Of a stretch of 64,000 nt of DNA, positions 34,640 through 46,653 are shown one piece after another. Source of the DNA: Hemerocallis citrina (lineage: Eukaryota; Streptophyta; Magnoliopsida; Asparagales; Asphodelaceae); NCBI GenBank assembly GCA_017893485.1, contig JACEHZ010000207.1, forward strand, positions 248,001-312,000, written 5' to 3'. The stretch's first letter is position 1. Each line of letters begins with the position of its first letter. The notes beneath the pieces are model-generated. The model did no database searches. It was not told where the DNA came from and saw only the letters and a program-made list of their open reading frames with translations. A program made the translations under genes and the position numbers.

Positions 34640-36300
34640 GCCTATGACTCGCCAAACAGTAAGTTCGGAGCCCAACTTGTCCTACAAGGCTACTCCCACA
34701 ACTTGCTAGGCTCAAAGACGAGTTTGGAGTCTAACACTTGGTTCGACGTTGCCTTAGCCACTTGCAAGCAAGCAAGTATGGGGCAGCTCACTATTCAGAA
34801 TTGCTCCTACAACTCGTTAACTCTCTTAACAACAAGTTCAGAGTCCAACACTTGGTTCGACTTTGCTTTAGCCCCTTGCAAACAAGCAAGTGCAGAGCAG
34901 CTCACCATTCGAAATTGCTCCCACAACTGTTGAACCTCTTCTCAACAAGTTCAGAGTTAAAACTCTCTCCTAGAACTGCTCCTCAAACTTGTTCCCCAAG
35001 CGGCTCTCTTAGAGCCAAGCTCTTCGCTCCGCTCGCCTCCAGGGCAGACATGTTCTCAACAAGTTCAGAGCTAAAACTCTTCCCTAGAGTTGCTCCTCAA
35101 ACTTGTCCCCCAAACGGCTCTCTTAGAGCCAAGCTCTCCGCTCCACTCAACTCCAAGGCGAATCTCTTCTCAACAAGTTCAGAGCTAAAACTCTCCCCTA
35201 GAGTTGCTCCTTGATATGGCTAAAAATGGGGTTAAATCGGAACTGTCCAAATCGGGCACGAATCTTGAAGCCCAGGGGTAAAACGGTAATTTCACCTACC
35301 AATAGGTCTGAAGCGGGTACTGGTTCTCCTTCTCGGAAACCCACTAACCCGCGAACGGATCTACCTCAACTGGATGCGGGTTTCAACCCACAGCAAACCC
35401 GGTCCAGAAAGGATAGAATTAGGGTTTCTGATTAATCCTAATCAACGACCCTGATTCATATCTATCCTTTCACTGGGGATTAGGGATTACATTCCTTATC
35501 TAACCACAGGGATTACATTCCTAATCTGATCCCAGCGGCACCTATAAATACCCCCACCCATCTCCATTAAGAGGTAATAAATCTTTTGCCAGTTTTTGCG
35601 CTCTTTCATAATAATTTCTGGTTACTGACTTGAGCGTCGGAGGGTGCGTCGCCGGGAACAATCCCGATGTCCCGCACTTTTGCAGGTGTACGGCGGGAGA
35701 CAGCGTCAAACTTCGGTGGAACAAGTAACAGGTTTGCTATTCAGTTTTCCTAAGAATCCACAAATACTATCTGTTTGCCCCCACACCAGATTTAGCGGCA
35801 ACACTCCTCAAACTTGTCCACCAAGAGGCTGTCTCCTAGAGCCAAGCTCTCCGCTCCGCTCGCCTCCAGGGCGGACCTCTTCTTAACAAGTTCATAGCTA
35901 AAACTCTTTCCTAGAGTTGCTCCTCAAACTTGTCCCCCAAACGGCTCTCTTAGAGCCAAGCTCTCTGCTCCGCTCGCCTCCAGGGCGGATCTCTTCTCAA
36001 CAAGTTCAGAGCTAAAACTCTCCCCTAGATTTGCTCCTCAAACTTGTCCCCCAAGCGGCTCTCTTAGAGCCAAGCTCTCCGCTCCGCTCGCCTCCAGGGC
36101 AGATCTCTTCTTAACAAGTTCAGAGCTAAAAATCTCCCCTAGAGCTGCTCCTCAAACTTGTCCCCTAAACGGCTCTCTCCAAGAGCCAGGCTCTCCGCTC
36201 CGCTCGCCTCCAGAATGGACCTCTTCTCAACGAGTTCAGAGCACAACTCTCTCCTAGAGTCGCTCCTCAAACTCGCCTCCAAGAATGGATCTTCTCAAGA
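34640..36300. repeat. About 114-bp tandem array in the TR-GAG 3' region
   Basis: The word CCTCAAACTT recurs at 34981, 35095, 35208 (corrected for the nested LTR), 35922, 36036, 36150 and 36265, steps of 113-117 bp. Earlier, more diverged units share GAGTC(T/C)AACACTTGGTTCGAC at 34727 and 34841, again 114 bp apart. Units carry CGGCTCTCTTAGAGCCAAGC, itself an inverted repeat. Interrupted by the solo LTR at 35212-35803. Confidence 0.9.
35212..35803 (+). mobile_element. Solo LTR of the TR-GAG family nested in the tandem array
   Basis: 592 bp, TGATATGGCTAAAAATGG to TTTAGCGGCAACA, flanked by CTCCT on both sides (35207-35211, 35804-35808). TATAAATA at 35543-35550. Clearly related to, but diverged from, the LTRs of the host element. 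Confidence 0.92.
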
Positions 36301-36339
36301 GTCATAAGAAGCTCAACTCAACCATTCACTAGAAAATGC

Positions 36340-36880
36340 CTATCGTTCGCCACATTCGACGACACGTTCGCCGCTGGTTGTCGAACAGACGTGATTCCGA
36401 ACAAAAAAAGGAGCAAAACATTATTGACCGGTCAATGCCACCAGTGCCACATGTTGTTCCCTAGTCGTTCGCCACGTTTGACACATTCGCCACTGTTTGT
36501 CGAACAGACGTGATTCTGAACAAAAAAGGAGCAAAACACTGTTGACCGTTCAACGCCGCTAGTGCCACGTGTCGTTCCCCAGTCGTTCGCCATGTTCGAC
36601 GACTCGTTCGGCACGTTCGCCGCTGGTTGTCGAACAGTCGTGATTTCGAACGAAAAAAGGAGTAAAACACTGTTGACCAGTCAACGCTGCCAGTGCCACG
36701 TGTCGTTCCCCAGTCGTTCGCCACGTTCGATGACTCGTTCGACACGTTCAACGCTAGTTATCAAACAGACGTGATTCCGAACGTAAAATAAGCAAAATGC
36801 ATTGACCAGTCAATGTTGTCAGTGCCACGTGTCGCTCTCCACTCGTTCGACGCGTTCGCCGCCGCTCGTCGAGCAAACGT
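36340..36880. repeat. About 119-131-bp tandem array
   Basis: Five units built around CAGACGTGATTCCGAAC (36386, 36505, 36635, 36766 and a variant at 36874), with steps of 119, 130, 131 and 108 bp. Each contains TTCGCCGCTGGTTGTCGAAC and GTTGACCGGTCAAC-type palindromes. Different sequence from the preceding array. Confidence 0.85.
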
Positions 36881-37199
36881 GGTCCCGAACAAAAAATGAG
36901 AGAAAACTCTACCTCAAAATCTGTGCTCAAATCAAGATCGACGGATGAGATTCGCCATTCAAACAAACAAACAAAAGGGAAGATTAAAAGGAGTTAACGG
37001 GTCGGACCCGTTAAGGACCAAACCCGAACCACTCGTTACCCTACTTCTTCTCTTCCAGCTTTCCTGCTAAAATGAAAAAACAGAGACCCACTTCTCTCCT
37101 CTTCTTCACTGAGTGCCAAGACCCCATGGCCGAGCTCGAGCTCATTTTCGTTCGCCGCTCTCCTCCCTCGTCAAGCTCCCCACGTCGCGCTCGCCTCTC

Positions 37200-37570
37200 T
37201 CCACGTCTGAGCTCACGCATCTCCATCGTCGAGCACCGGCCTCCTCGCCTCGTTCGCCGAATTCACAAGCACCGAACCCATCACCCCTGGCCTCGAGCTC
37301 TTCTCCGTTCGCCACTCCCTCTTCGTCGAGCAACACCTTCGTTCGCCAAACTCTTCCTCGCCTCGTTCGCCGAATTCACAAGCACCGAACCCATCACCCC
37401 TGGCCTCGAGCTCATCTCCGTTCTCCACTCCCTCTTCGTCGAACAACACCATCATTCGCCAAAATCCTCCTCGCCTTGTTCGCCGAATTCACAATCGCCG
37501 AACCCATCACCTACAAAGCTCGAGCTCGAACATTCGCCACTCCTCTTCGTCGAGCAGCACACTCGTTCGA
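37200..37570. repeat. About 113-bp tandem array, third sequence type
   Basis: CGTTCGCCGAATTCACAA recurs at 37251 and 37364 with a variant at 37477, each 113 bp apart. The long open frames over this stretch (up to 222 codons) are low-complexity Ser/Pro/Arg translations of the repeat. Confidence 0.85.
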
Positions 37571-37578
37571 CGAGCTCG

Positions 37579-40500
37579 TGTAACACCCCGAATTCCAAAA
37601 TACAACTGAATTCGATGTTCCACAGGATCTTTACACTTCTTTTGTACAATTTTACAAGGAAATTAAAAACATTTCTTACATCAGAGTTACATTACACATT
37701 TACATTCATACAGCGAAAACAATTTACAGTAATTACATGAAAATAAACACATTTAAATCAGTCTTAGAGCAGCATGTATACTTCAATCTGTCAACCTCTT
37801 TTTCCTGCATATGAAACTGTGGGCGCGTCGGTTCATTCATTGACGAAATATTATACACGGCCATCCTCTCTATGTCGGAAACTGTATAACGATTTTCCAT
37901 ACTTAAACAACCACAAACTTGATCACAAGTAAAACTACATGGGACTATCCTATTGATGTCGTGTTGTGTTGTGCACTTAGTTCTTAATGCAGGTTGTTTA
38001 CAATATATGACACTAATGCGCACTTATTCAGAGTCTATGCAGCTCATACTACATAGGTCCGAGGGCAAGCCCTTAATCGTTCTTCATCTTGTAGGGTTCA
38101 ATCCCTCGCCATGATCTAATCTACTACTATAACTACGGTAAGTATCTTAGGTATTTTATGAACTACGAACTCACGCCTAGGCGCCCTGGAGAGAATCCCA
38201 ACGCACTGACACATGACTCATCATGCAGGCATCCTGTGGTAATTCACCTCCTATCATAAACGTGACACCACCCGCATTTATTAGATCACCCCATAAGCGT
38301 CGCCACCGGGACGGTACTCTGGAGTAGTATCCACGTCCTAATCATGAAGCATCATAGGACATCCTGTGGATACCCTCACGCCGCCAATCCAATGGTCTTC
38401 AAACTCATGCCTGTCTCTTACGTTCATCACATCTTCACTATGTATCTCATCCTTATGTATAATTAAAGGTCACTAATGTAGAATCTAGCATTACTCCTAC
38501 ATCGGTCTCTTCAATATCAACCTTTATCAACAACCCAAACTTGGTCAAAACATCATAAATTCTCTTTTCAATACTTTTCATTCTTGCCGATGTAGAGTCT
38601 TAGCTAAGTTCTAGTATAAGTCCTCATTTTCGCATTCATTGAAACATGCCCACAAAATTTCACATTTCATCACATTTTCTTTCTAACTCATTTCTATGCA
38701 CAATTTGCACATTCAAAAGAAGATTTTTTATTCGATTCTAGAAAGTCTCAATTCATTTCTTTGCAATCATTTCCATACTCAAGAATTTTCACTTTCTTTC
38801 TTTATTTAGAACTCAAAAGATCAAAACTAAAGTGAACTCTTCACACCAAAAAAAAAGATTGTATTTCACTATTTGATGGTCCATAATTCCAAAATAATAT
38901 TTTTTTGAAGTTTATAAACTCAAAGATTTCTAATATTTCCTCCCTATTCCTTTTACATATTTTTGTTTGGTAAAATCACAATAGTCAAAGTAAAATATAA
39001 CTAAATTAAAAAAAAAATTTAAAAAACATTTTTTTTCCCAAAAAAATTTTGGCCACAGCCAGATTCGAACCGCACACACAGTGCACAATCACCGAGACCC
39101 CAAAGGCCCACGCACTAGCCAAAAGGGACAAAGCGCCCAACTGTCATAAAGGGGAAGTGAGCAGGTTTTGAGTCTAGTTCTCGGTATTTGGAAAAAATCG
39201 AATTTTTCAAATAAAAGCCCCTTGCCGAGACTCAAACCCACACACACATAGTGCTACAGTAACGCACTAAAGCCCCCTATAACCAGTATGACCATAGTGA
39301 CCAACTGATATAGAATTGGTTTAAAATAGATTTATGCCGAGTCTCTGTTTATTAGAAATATTTCATTTTTCAAAAGATCATAACTTCGTTTCCTCTTCAC
39401 AAAAGCTTCGTTTCCTCTGCACAAAAGGTCTTAAAAATTTTTAGAATACTGAATTTACATACATTTAGCAAATCAGTGTTTTAAAAATAATTTTTGACAT
39501 TAAAACGAGTATTTTCACTCTAATTTGTATTCTATATTCATAAATTGCAAATTTTCACTTTAACAAATCCCCTACTCAATACATTAAGACTTTATTAAAA
39601 GGTGTAAATTTCTATTTTTCCCTCTTTATTCATAATACTTATGATCAAAATTTGCATTCCTTGAGCAAGTATTATAATGGTTCAATAAACGCAAAATTTT
39701 AATAATTCATCTATTAACCATACATGAACATTTTTCTACAATCACATGGTTCTAATTTCACAATTTTATGGCAATAAGTTAATTTAACTACATTAATCAC
39801 AATTCATAACCAATAGCACACAATTTATCAAGCATTTACTCATTCATTTAGCAAGTCCTTTTTAGAGTCAATAAGTGATTATCTTATTAGTTCTTTTGGT
39901 ATGCATATGTATCGACAATTTCCTAGCATGATATCTAATATTAGAAGTATAGAAAACTACCCACCTATTTGAAGAAAATACTACAAAGCCTCCTAGAATC
40001 TCCTTGAACACACGAGCGGTCTTTTGCCTCCTAGAATGAGCCCCCACAATCGCCTTCTCCTTCTTGCACTTAGCGAACCCGAGCCCTCTCTCCTTGCCGT
40101 GGGTGAAGTAGCCGAACTCAAAAGGGTAGGGAAGCACACACAAAACACTAATGCACTCAATCTTTTACTCTCCAATATAGTTTCTTTCTTTCAATTATTT
40201 GTCTTAGTGTTGTATACATGAAGGTAGGGGGTATTTATACTAGTTTTAGGATAGATTGGAGGGCTAGGATTATACTAGATGGTTGTAGATGAATGGCTAG
40301 GATAGGATGGGAAGTTGTAGCAACCACCCATGAGCAAATAACCACCCATGCACACAACCCCACTTTCCCACTCTTCTCCATGCATACCCGGCCACCCTTG
40401 GCTGTGCAATGCACACACACGTGCATGCACGTGTCCCAACTAGTGTCCCCTAATTAAAGTTGTACAATACAAAAATAATTAATTGGCTAAAAAAATGTGT

Positions 40501-40896
40501 CTACATGATAAGTTAATTAAAAAGTAATTAATTCATGGGCTTTTTAAAAAATAATGGGCCTTTAGAAAAAAAAATTACTTGATTTATTAAGTTGGACTTA
40601 GTTTTTTTTTTTTGATGAATCGGATAGAGCCAAAAGGCTCCAGCCATCAAAAAATATATTAATCAATAAAACAGTAATAATACAAACAAGCATCAATAGT
40701 TGGGCTTAGTTTTAAACAAAACAAATTTAGACTCCTTAAAAGAAAATGGGCTTAAAGAATAAAAGAAAAAGAGAAAAATAATTATTTGTTCATGTTATAG
40801 AAAATTATTTCGTAAGAGAATATTTATACAAAATTTTGCACGTGCACAACACGTAAAATCTACAATTTCGCATTTATTAAAATTCAAGGTATTACA
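37579..40896 (-). mobile_element. Tekay-like solo LTR, antisense
   Basis: Minus-strand LTR starting TGTAATACCTTG (at 40896) and ending ATTCGGGGTGTTACA (at 37579), flanked by the duplication GCTCG (37574-37578, 40897-40901). The end region (AAGATCCTGTGGAA..CGAATTC) and two tRNA-like modules match the chromovirus LTRs, so it is a relative of the 16316-19731 LTR. 3.3 kb, no coding domain. Confidence 0.9.
40602..40697 (-). mobile_element. Severely truncated LINE tail
   Basis: 96 bp matching the 3' end of the half-LINE (GATGGCTGGAGCCTTTTGGC and the following CTCTATCCGAT), antisense, with a T-run (A tail) and a near-perfect 12-bp duplication AGTTGG(A/G)CTTAG at 40590-40601 and 40698-40709. Confidence 0.88.
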
Positions 40897-40901
40897 GCTC
40901 G

Positions 40902-41916
40902 CCACCTCAAAGAGTTCGTTCGCCTCGCTCGCCGACCTCCGTATCTCATGCCGAAGCTTCGCCGAATGTCTCCTTCGTTCACCCAACTCCTTCGCAACAT
41001 TCGCCAAGACGTCAAGCACCCCCATCAAGCTCGACCCCTCACCTCGTTCGACGTGCTCGCTAACACCTCGTTCGACGTGCTCCACCTCGATGTTGAAGCT
41101 CCGCCTCTGCATCGCGAACCTCCTCGACCATTCATCGAGCTCCCCTGTCAAGCTCGTCTTCAACCCCAAGCTTCGAATCCTCTGTCGAGCTCTTCGCCGA
41201 CCTCGCTCGCCGCCACATAGTCGATGAAGAAGAAGACAGTCGAAGGGAGTAGGCGTCAAAGAAGAAGACGTAAGACGAAGGAGAAGAAAGAAGGGGCACA
41301 GGTGGGGAAAGAAAGAAAAAAAAACTGCCACGTGGCGGTCAACGTTGACCGGCCACGTGGCGTGGCCTGGTTGGTTGTCGCACGAAAACGTTCGGGCGGG
41401 TGTCGAACAGAGCAAATCCCGAACGAAATGTGGAGAAAAATGTCCTACTTTGCGATGTGCGCTCCCTGATCTTGATCGATGCGCATGATTGCGCCACGTT
41501 ACTGGTATTTATTTATTTATTTAATTTATCGAATTAATTATTTAAAAAAATCGAAAAAATATTTAAAAATCGGAAAAAATTGATTAAAAAATTCTTTAAA
41601 TAATTATTAATTCAGAAAATAATTTTAAATTCTAAAAATAATTATTATTAAATTAGAATAATTAATTAAAATTTTTCGATAATTAGTTATTTAATTCGAA
41701 AATTGAATAAAAAATTTGAAAAAATCTGGAAAATTTGCAGAAAATTCAAAAAAGTCTGAGAATAATTTTGGGTATTTTACAAGCTCAGAATAACACCGTT
41801 ACACCCCGAGCTAGATCCAACTACCCCGAGAACTCCGATAAAATCTCGTACGCCATTAGAACAACAAACTACTCCTCAAAGGCTGTTAAACTCAGTCTTC
41901 AGGAGTGTGGGGCTCA
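40902..41916. other. Rest of the TR-GAG 3' region
   Basis: GC-rich, CGTTCGAC-rich sequence continuing the array type left of the solo LTR (to about 41440), then an AT-rich stretch (41500-41760), then a polypurine tract AGGAGTGTGGGGCTCA directly before the 3' LTR. No gene. Confidence 0.5.
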
Positions 41917-42493
41917 TGATATAGATAAAATGGGATTAAATCGAGACCGTTCAAATCGGACATGAATCTTAAAGCTCTCAGGGGTAAAACGGTAATTTCA
42001 CCTACAAACAGGTCTAAAATGGGAACTGGGTCTTTCTTCAAAGCCTAATAACCCATGAACGGATCTGTCTTACTGGATATGGGTCTCAACCCGTTACAAA
42101 CCAGTTTAGAAGGATAAAGAAGAATCCAGATTCATAATTATCCCTAAGAGGTGGTTTTAACCACTTCTATCCATCCACGCCGGAAAGTAAAGATTTGTTC
42201 TTATCTCGAAACGGATCCCTAAGGCAACTATAAAAACCCCTCTCCCCCCACCATAAGAAGGTAATCAATCTTTTTCCACATAAAGCTCTTTCATAATCTT
42301 CCTGATTACTGACAAGAGCGTCGAAGGGTGCGTCATCGGGATCCATCCCGGTGTATCGCACTTTTTACAAGTTCGCAGCAGTGGCAACAGACCAAGTCAA
42401 CACGTTGGTGAAGGTCAACAGGTTCGTCTTATTCATTTTATCAAGAATCCACAAATTCATCTATTTGCTCCCACACCAAAATTAACAGCAACA
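41917..42493 (+). repeat. 3' LTR of the TR-GAG element
   Basis: 577 bp, TGATATAGATAAAATGG to AATTAACAGCAACA, TATAAAAA at 42229-42236, followed by the target duplication GTAAG. Confidence 0.92.
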
Positions 42494-42615
42494 GTAAGAT
42501 ATATGTAGCCTCTTAGGTATAGCATGCTCACTTGCGATTTAAGACATATGTTATGCATTAAGAAAAACAGATGAGACTTCTAATGATGAAGACCCTAAAT
42601 AATAGTACATGTACT

Positions 42616-42818
42616 CAGGGCCGGCCCTGAGTTCCGGGGGGGGGGGGGGGGGGGAGGCAAAAGGCCCAAATAATTATTTTTGGGGCCCCCTAATAATAAT
42701 ATAATTTTTTTATGCGCAAAATACGTGTCTATATTTACAAGGTGAATACAAATTTGGGGCTCCTAAAAATGCAAAATATTTGGGGGCCTCACCGATCTCA
42801 GGGTGGGGGCCGGCTCTG
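42616..42818. mobile_element. hAT-type MITE (203 bp) with a 19-G run
   Basis: Ends CAGGGCCGGCCCTGAG and CTCAGGGTGGGGGCCGGCTCTG, flanked by 8-bp near-identical duplications (CATGTACT 42608-42615, TATGTACT 42819-42826). CAGGGCCGG-type ends with 8-bp duplications are typical of hAT elements. It contains G19 at 42636-42654. Confidence 0.8.
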
Positions 42819-42849
42819 TATGTACTCAATAGTAACTATAATACTTGCA

Positions 42850-42915
42850 GAAACAAAACAAAAAAACAAAAAAAAACAAAAACAAAAAAACAAAAACAAA
42901 AACAAAAACAAAAAC
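42850..42915 (+). repeat. (CAAAAA)n low-complexity run
   Basis: Irregular CAAAA/CAAAAA microsatellite; the Lys/Asn and Phe/Cys open frames over it are artefacts. Confidence 0.9.
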
Positions 42916-43029
42916 GCCTGCAGCATGATTCGAAAACTGTAATAGCAGCATTTATGATTGAACTTGATCTTTGAATGTGTTTTTCGAAAATCAGTATATT
43001 CTTTATGAACCCCAAGTTAATCAAAACTT

Positions 43030-44172
43030 CAGGAACTGTTTGGTTCAAAGGAGGGGAGGGGAGAGAAAGGGATGAGAGAGATTTTAATGAAGACTCTGTT
43101 TGGTTCAAAGGAGGTGAGGGGAGGGGAGGGGAGGAAAAATAATTATCTTCTTGTTTGGTTCACAATGGGAGGGAAGAGATTTTATAACTAAATTACTTTT
43201 ATACCCTTTTATATTTTAGGAGAACCTATGTATTATTGTTTCTAATTCTAATTTGGTAATATAAACAAAATAATGAAGACCAATAAACAAAATAATAAAG
43301 GCAGGTTGATTGATAGATATTGTTGCTATAACAATCAATACAGATGTTTGGTAGTACTAGTGCCTTTAGCCTAAGAATGTCAAACTATGGATTCTAGAAC
43401 GATATCTAAGGGGTAGTGTTTTACCCATTTTTGTGTATTCAAGTTACATAAAAAAGATTAATGCTGATCTGCATCTACATATATGTGTACATATGTGTAA
43501 ACTCATCCTTGGCTCTCCTTATCCCAAATTTATTAAAATTGTCAAACCCACATATCCATACTGTGTGGCATTCATCACCTTTTCTCACATTAGTATATAC
43601 CTAGTTATAGTTGGTCAACCTAAATGTGATAAGCTTTTATTGGCTAGACCAATGAGAAGAGATTTAGCATAAAAAGGTAAGCATCAATGGTCAGAAATGG
43701 AAATAGGCTGAGTAAATTATTTCATCAAGAATATCAGGTAGAAAAAAGTCTTCTCACAACCTACCTTCGTGTCAACACATAGGATTAAGGCAACATTAAA
43801 CATAGCTAACTCGAGCAGCATCCAGTCATATGAATTGTTTCTAACAATGTAAACGAGCAAAAAATGATCCTTGCTTCCCACTTTATTACCTAGTAAGGAT
43901 GTATAAAGAAGTAACCATAGCAAAGTTGGAAGCTAGGCCAATTTAGTCTAATCACTTAAAAAAATTAGATCCACTTTTTCTCCTCCCTCCCCCCCCCCCC
44001 CCCCCCCCCCCCTCCCCAAAAAAAATATATTAAAGGGGAGTCAAAATTGACTTAGGAGGAATTTTGCACTCCTCCATTCCCTTCCCCTCCCCTCCTAAAA
44101 AATGAATCAAACAAGAAATATTTTTAAAAAATTCCTTTCCTCCCCTCCATTCCCCTCGAACCAAACAGGCTC
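43030..44172. mobile_element. TIR element with CTGTTTGGTTC ends
   Basis: CTGTTTGGTTCAAAGGAGG near 43033 and again near 43096, with the mirrored CCCCTCGAACCAAACAGGCTC at about 44152-44172. A-rich/G-rich purine arrays follow the left end, and C24 (43989-44012) precedes the right part. No clear target duplication; superfamily uncertain. Interior (43200-43960) is unassigned. Confidence 0.55.
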
Positions 44173-44648
44173 TCAAGGTAAATGTCGCCGTCACTTTTTT
44201 TGGTATTATTATTATGAAGAGAACGGGTGACTACATAAAAAGTTTATCTTTACAACATTATATCTTTTCTCTAATCCTTGCTGTATGGCCTGTTAAGGGC
44301 CTGTTAGTTGAGCTTAACAATTGCCGTAGGGACCAAGGGTTTGAGGAATTATCAACTATACATCATTATGTAAACCCCACAGACAACTGAGATGATATAT
44401 ATCAGGTGCGGCTTGGAGGGTTTGTGCACTTATAAACAGTTGAAGCTGGTTGTTTGTAATTGTAGGCAGGGATGCTCTTGGGACCCACCAGTCGAACGTC
44501 GGTCCCCAGGACCAAAGAACAGTTCTTTGTGACTGTATGAATAAACTAATACATTAGTTGCAGGTCAATGTGATGATCAAGTCCTGTGTTGAGCTTGCCT
44601 GCAACAGAAGTACAAACATGTGAATGCTCTGGCCTGAAGATAAGTGAC
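44173..44648. other. Unassigned spacer
   Basis: No supported gene. Two AG-preceded blocks (after TTGTAG near 44466 and after TTGCAG near 44565) could be exon remnants, but no protein is recognisable. Confidence 0.35.
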
Positions 44649-44651
44649 TGA

Positions 44652-45298
44652 GGCCATCTCCAACCCACTCAATTTTGGAGTGGAAAAGTGGATTTGGAGT
44701 TGGAATTCTCGTCCAATAGTTTAACCCAACGCCATTCCTCACTCCAAAATGGAGGGGATGGAGTAGGAAGAACAGTGGCACACCATATTTGGCGTGTGCT
44801 ACTGTTTATCCGATCCGACACCATTCAGTTTTTTTTTTATTTTTAACCCCAAAAGTTTATAAGTTTTATTTTTTGGCCCAATTTAAAATATATTTTTCAA
44901 TATATATTTTTTAACATTTATGTTTATATTTAATTATTGAATGTAATATTTTAGTCCACATTTATTTTTATTAATATATATTTATTTTTTAAGTAATACA
45001 TTGTTTGTAGACTAGTCATTTCATAATAAAATATAATATATTTATCTGATATCTTTTATTCTCTTTGTTAAATAATGAGGCATATTAATTGGATCAACAG
45101 GTATGAAAAATTGTATATGGCCAGTTGTTGAAATAGATAAATAGTGGGGAATTAAAAACGAATTTATATAAAAAATAGATTAAAAAAAATGCAGAAAATA
45201 TTCTTTTTTAGAGTTACAAATGATGTTATGGGTTGGAGATGAAGTTACTGTTTGATGTGACAGTTGTGCCAAAATTGAGTGGAGGACTGGAGATGCTC
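44652..45298. mobile_element. Harbinger-like MITE (647 bp)
   Basis: Ends GGCCATCTCCAACCCACTCA and its degenerate mirror TGAGTGGAGGACTGGAGATGCTC (written without a break, the right end is at 45276-45298), flanked by TGA on both sides. Inner TIR includes CTCAATTTTGG / CCAAAATTGAG. Confidence 0.75.
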
Positions 45299-45432
45299 TG
45301 AGCATCCTAAGTCTTGATTGAAATCAGCATTTAAATTTTTTTTTTAAAATTAAAAATTAAAAATAACAAAAATAAAAATTCGGTGAGCCATCCATCAAAG
45401 GAGTACAAATTATGTCATTTTAAACTCTATAA

Positions 45433-46026
45433 GAGCATTTGTAGTCGTTCGTTATATTTCCAAATTTTGGAAAATATAGCCAACGACACGCTGTAGTCGT
45501 TCACTATATTTCCAAATTTTGGAAATATCACTATAGTAGCTGTCTATAATTGAGAGACGATATAGAAATTTTCCACATATAGAAATCGGAAGATCATCTT
45601 GTATCCGTTCTATAAAAACATATCGTACGCAAGATCATATTGCGTCCGATCCAAAAAAAAATAAAATCTAGAGAAAAGGGACGCAATATCATTTTGTGTC
45701 GGAAGAGAAAAAAAAACACAACACGGACGCAAGAAGGTCTTGCGTCCGTTGCCTTTTTTTTCCAAAATATTTATTTTTTTCTATGGAACACAACCTATAG
45801 GATTGTTTATGCATATAGTATATAACTGAGAATGTTTTGTTTTGTTTTTTATCAAGGGTTGAGATGGAATGTGCCTATAGGATTGTTATGCGTACGATGC
45901 GTACAAATTTTTTTGGTCAAAGGGTTAGACAATTTTTTTAAAAAAATTTAATGGCTAAGATTAGTTTAGTTTGAATTTGTTAGATCCATTGTTCGTCCAA
46001 AATTTGAGTTTTTAACGACTACGGCC
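45433..46026. mobile_element. Harbinger-like MITE, GTAGTCGTT subfamily, copy 1
   Basis: Left end GAGCATTTGTAGTCGTTCGT, right end TTTTTAACGACTACGGCC, flanked by TAA. An internal tandem repeat of the left end (CTGTAGTCGTTCACTATATT near 45493) is present, plus inner TTGCGTCCG repeats. The right end has lost part of the GAGCAT terminus. Confidence 0.6.
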
Positions 46027-46078
46027 TAACTCAAAATTCCTATTTCTATTCTCCAGATTTGGAAATTTTGAGTCCTAA

Positions 46079-46650
46079 GAGCATCTGTAGTCGTGGGCTA
46101 AATACCCAAAATTTGGAAAAAAAATGGGAATAAAATCGCTGCAGGCGTCTTCCAAATATCCAAAATTTGGGCGTACAATGAATAGTAGACCGCCAAATAT
46201 AGCAGACGATTTGGCAAAAGTCAAAATATATCTAACGGGGAATTTTCTTTCGTCCCTGAAAAGAGACGAAGGATAATATCCCGTCGCTTTAAAAAAAAAA
46301 TTCCCGGACGATAAACAATGTCCCGTCCTTTATTATAAAAATTAAAATAAAAAAAAGGTGTCGGACGGTGTATTATACACCGTTCCCAACAATTTTGAAT
46401 AAGACAAAATTGGTGGGCCGGTGTATAATCCACCGTCCCACCAGTTTTTCAATTTTATTTATTTATTTTTTTTTCTGTCTTTGAGTGTCCAGAAATTTTA
46501 TTTTATTTTTTTATTTTTTAAAAAGTTTAAGAAGAAAGATAATCGATCGTCCGGCCATATTTTAACTTTCAACGACTGCAACGCGTAGTCATATTTTCTA
46601 TTTCCAAAAGCCAAATACCTAAAAAATAGCTGAGAACACAACAGATGCTC
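46079..46650. mobile_element. Harbinger-like MITE, copy 2 (572 bp)
   Basis: GAGCATCTGTAGTCGTGGGC to ACAGATGCTC, flanked by TAA (46076-46078, 46651-46653). The interior has palindromes such as GGACGGTGTATTATACACCG and GGACGATAAACAATGTCCCGTCC-like pairs. Confidence 0.85.
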
Positions 46651-46653
46651 TAA

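Larger units (their letters stand above)
32030..42493 (+). mobile_element. Gag-only Tat-type LTR retrotransposon (TR-GAG)
   Basis: Complete element with LTRs at 32030-32607 and 41917-42493, flanked by the perfect duplication GTAAG (32025-32029, 42494-42498). It has a PBS and a gag gene but no protease, RT or integrase; the remainder is tandem repeats plus later insertions. It would depend on a full Tat element for replication. Confidence 0.92.

Noticed and set aside
37072..37740. 222-codon frame with MKKQRPTSLLFF start
   Set aside because: Covers a 113-bp tandem repeat and runs into the solo LTR; low complexity.
40795..41415. 206-codon minus-strand frame
   Set aside because: Crosses the solo LTR border at 40896 and the TR-GAG repeat region; a chance frame.
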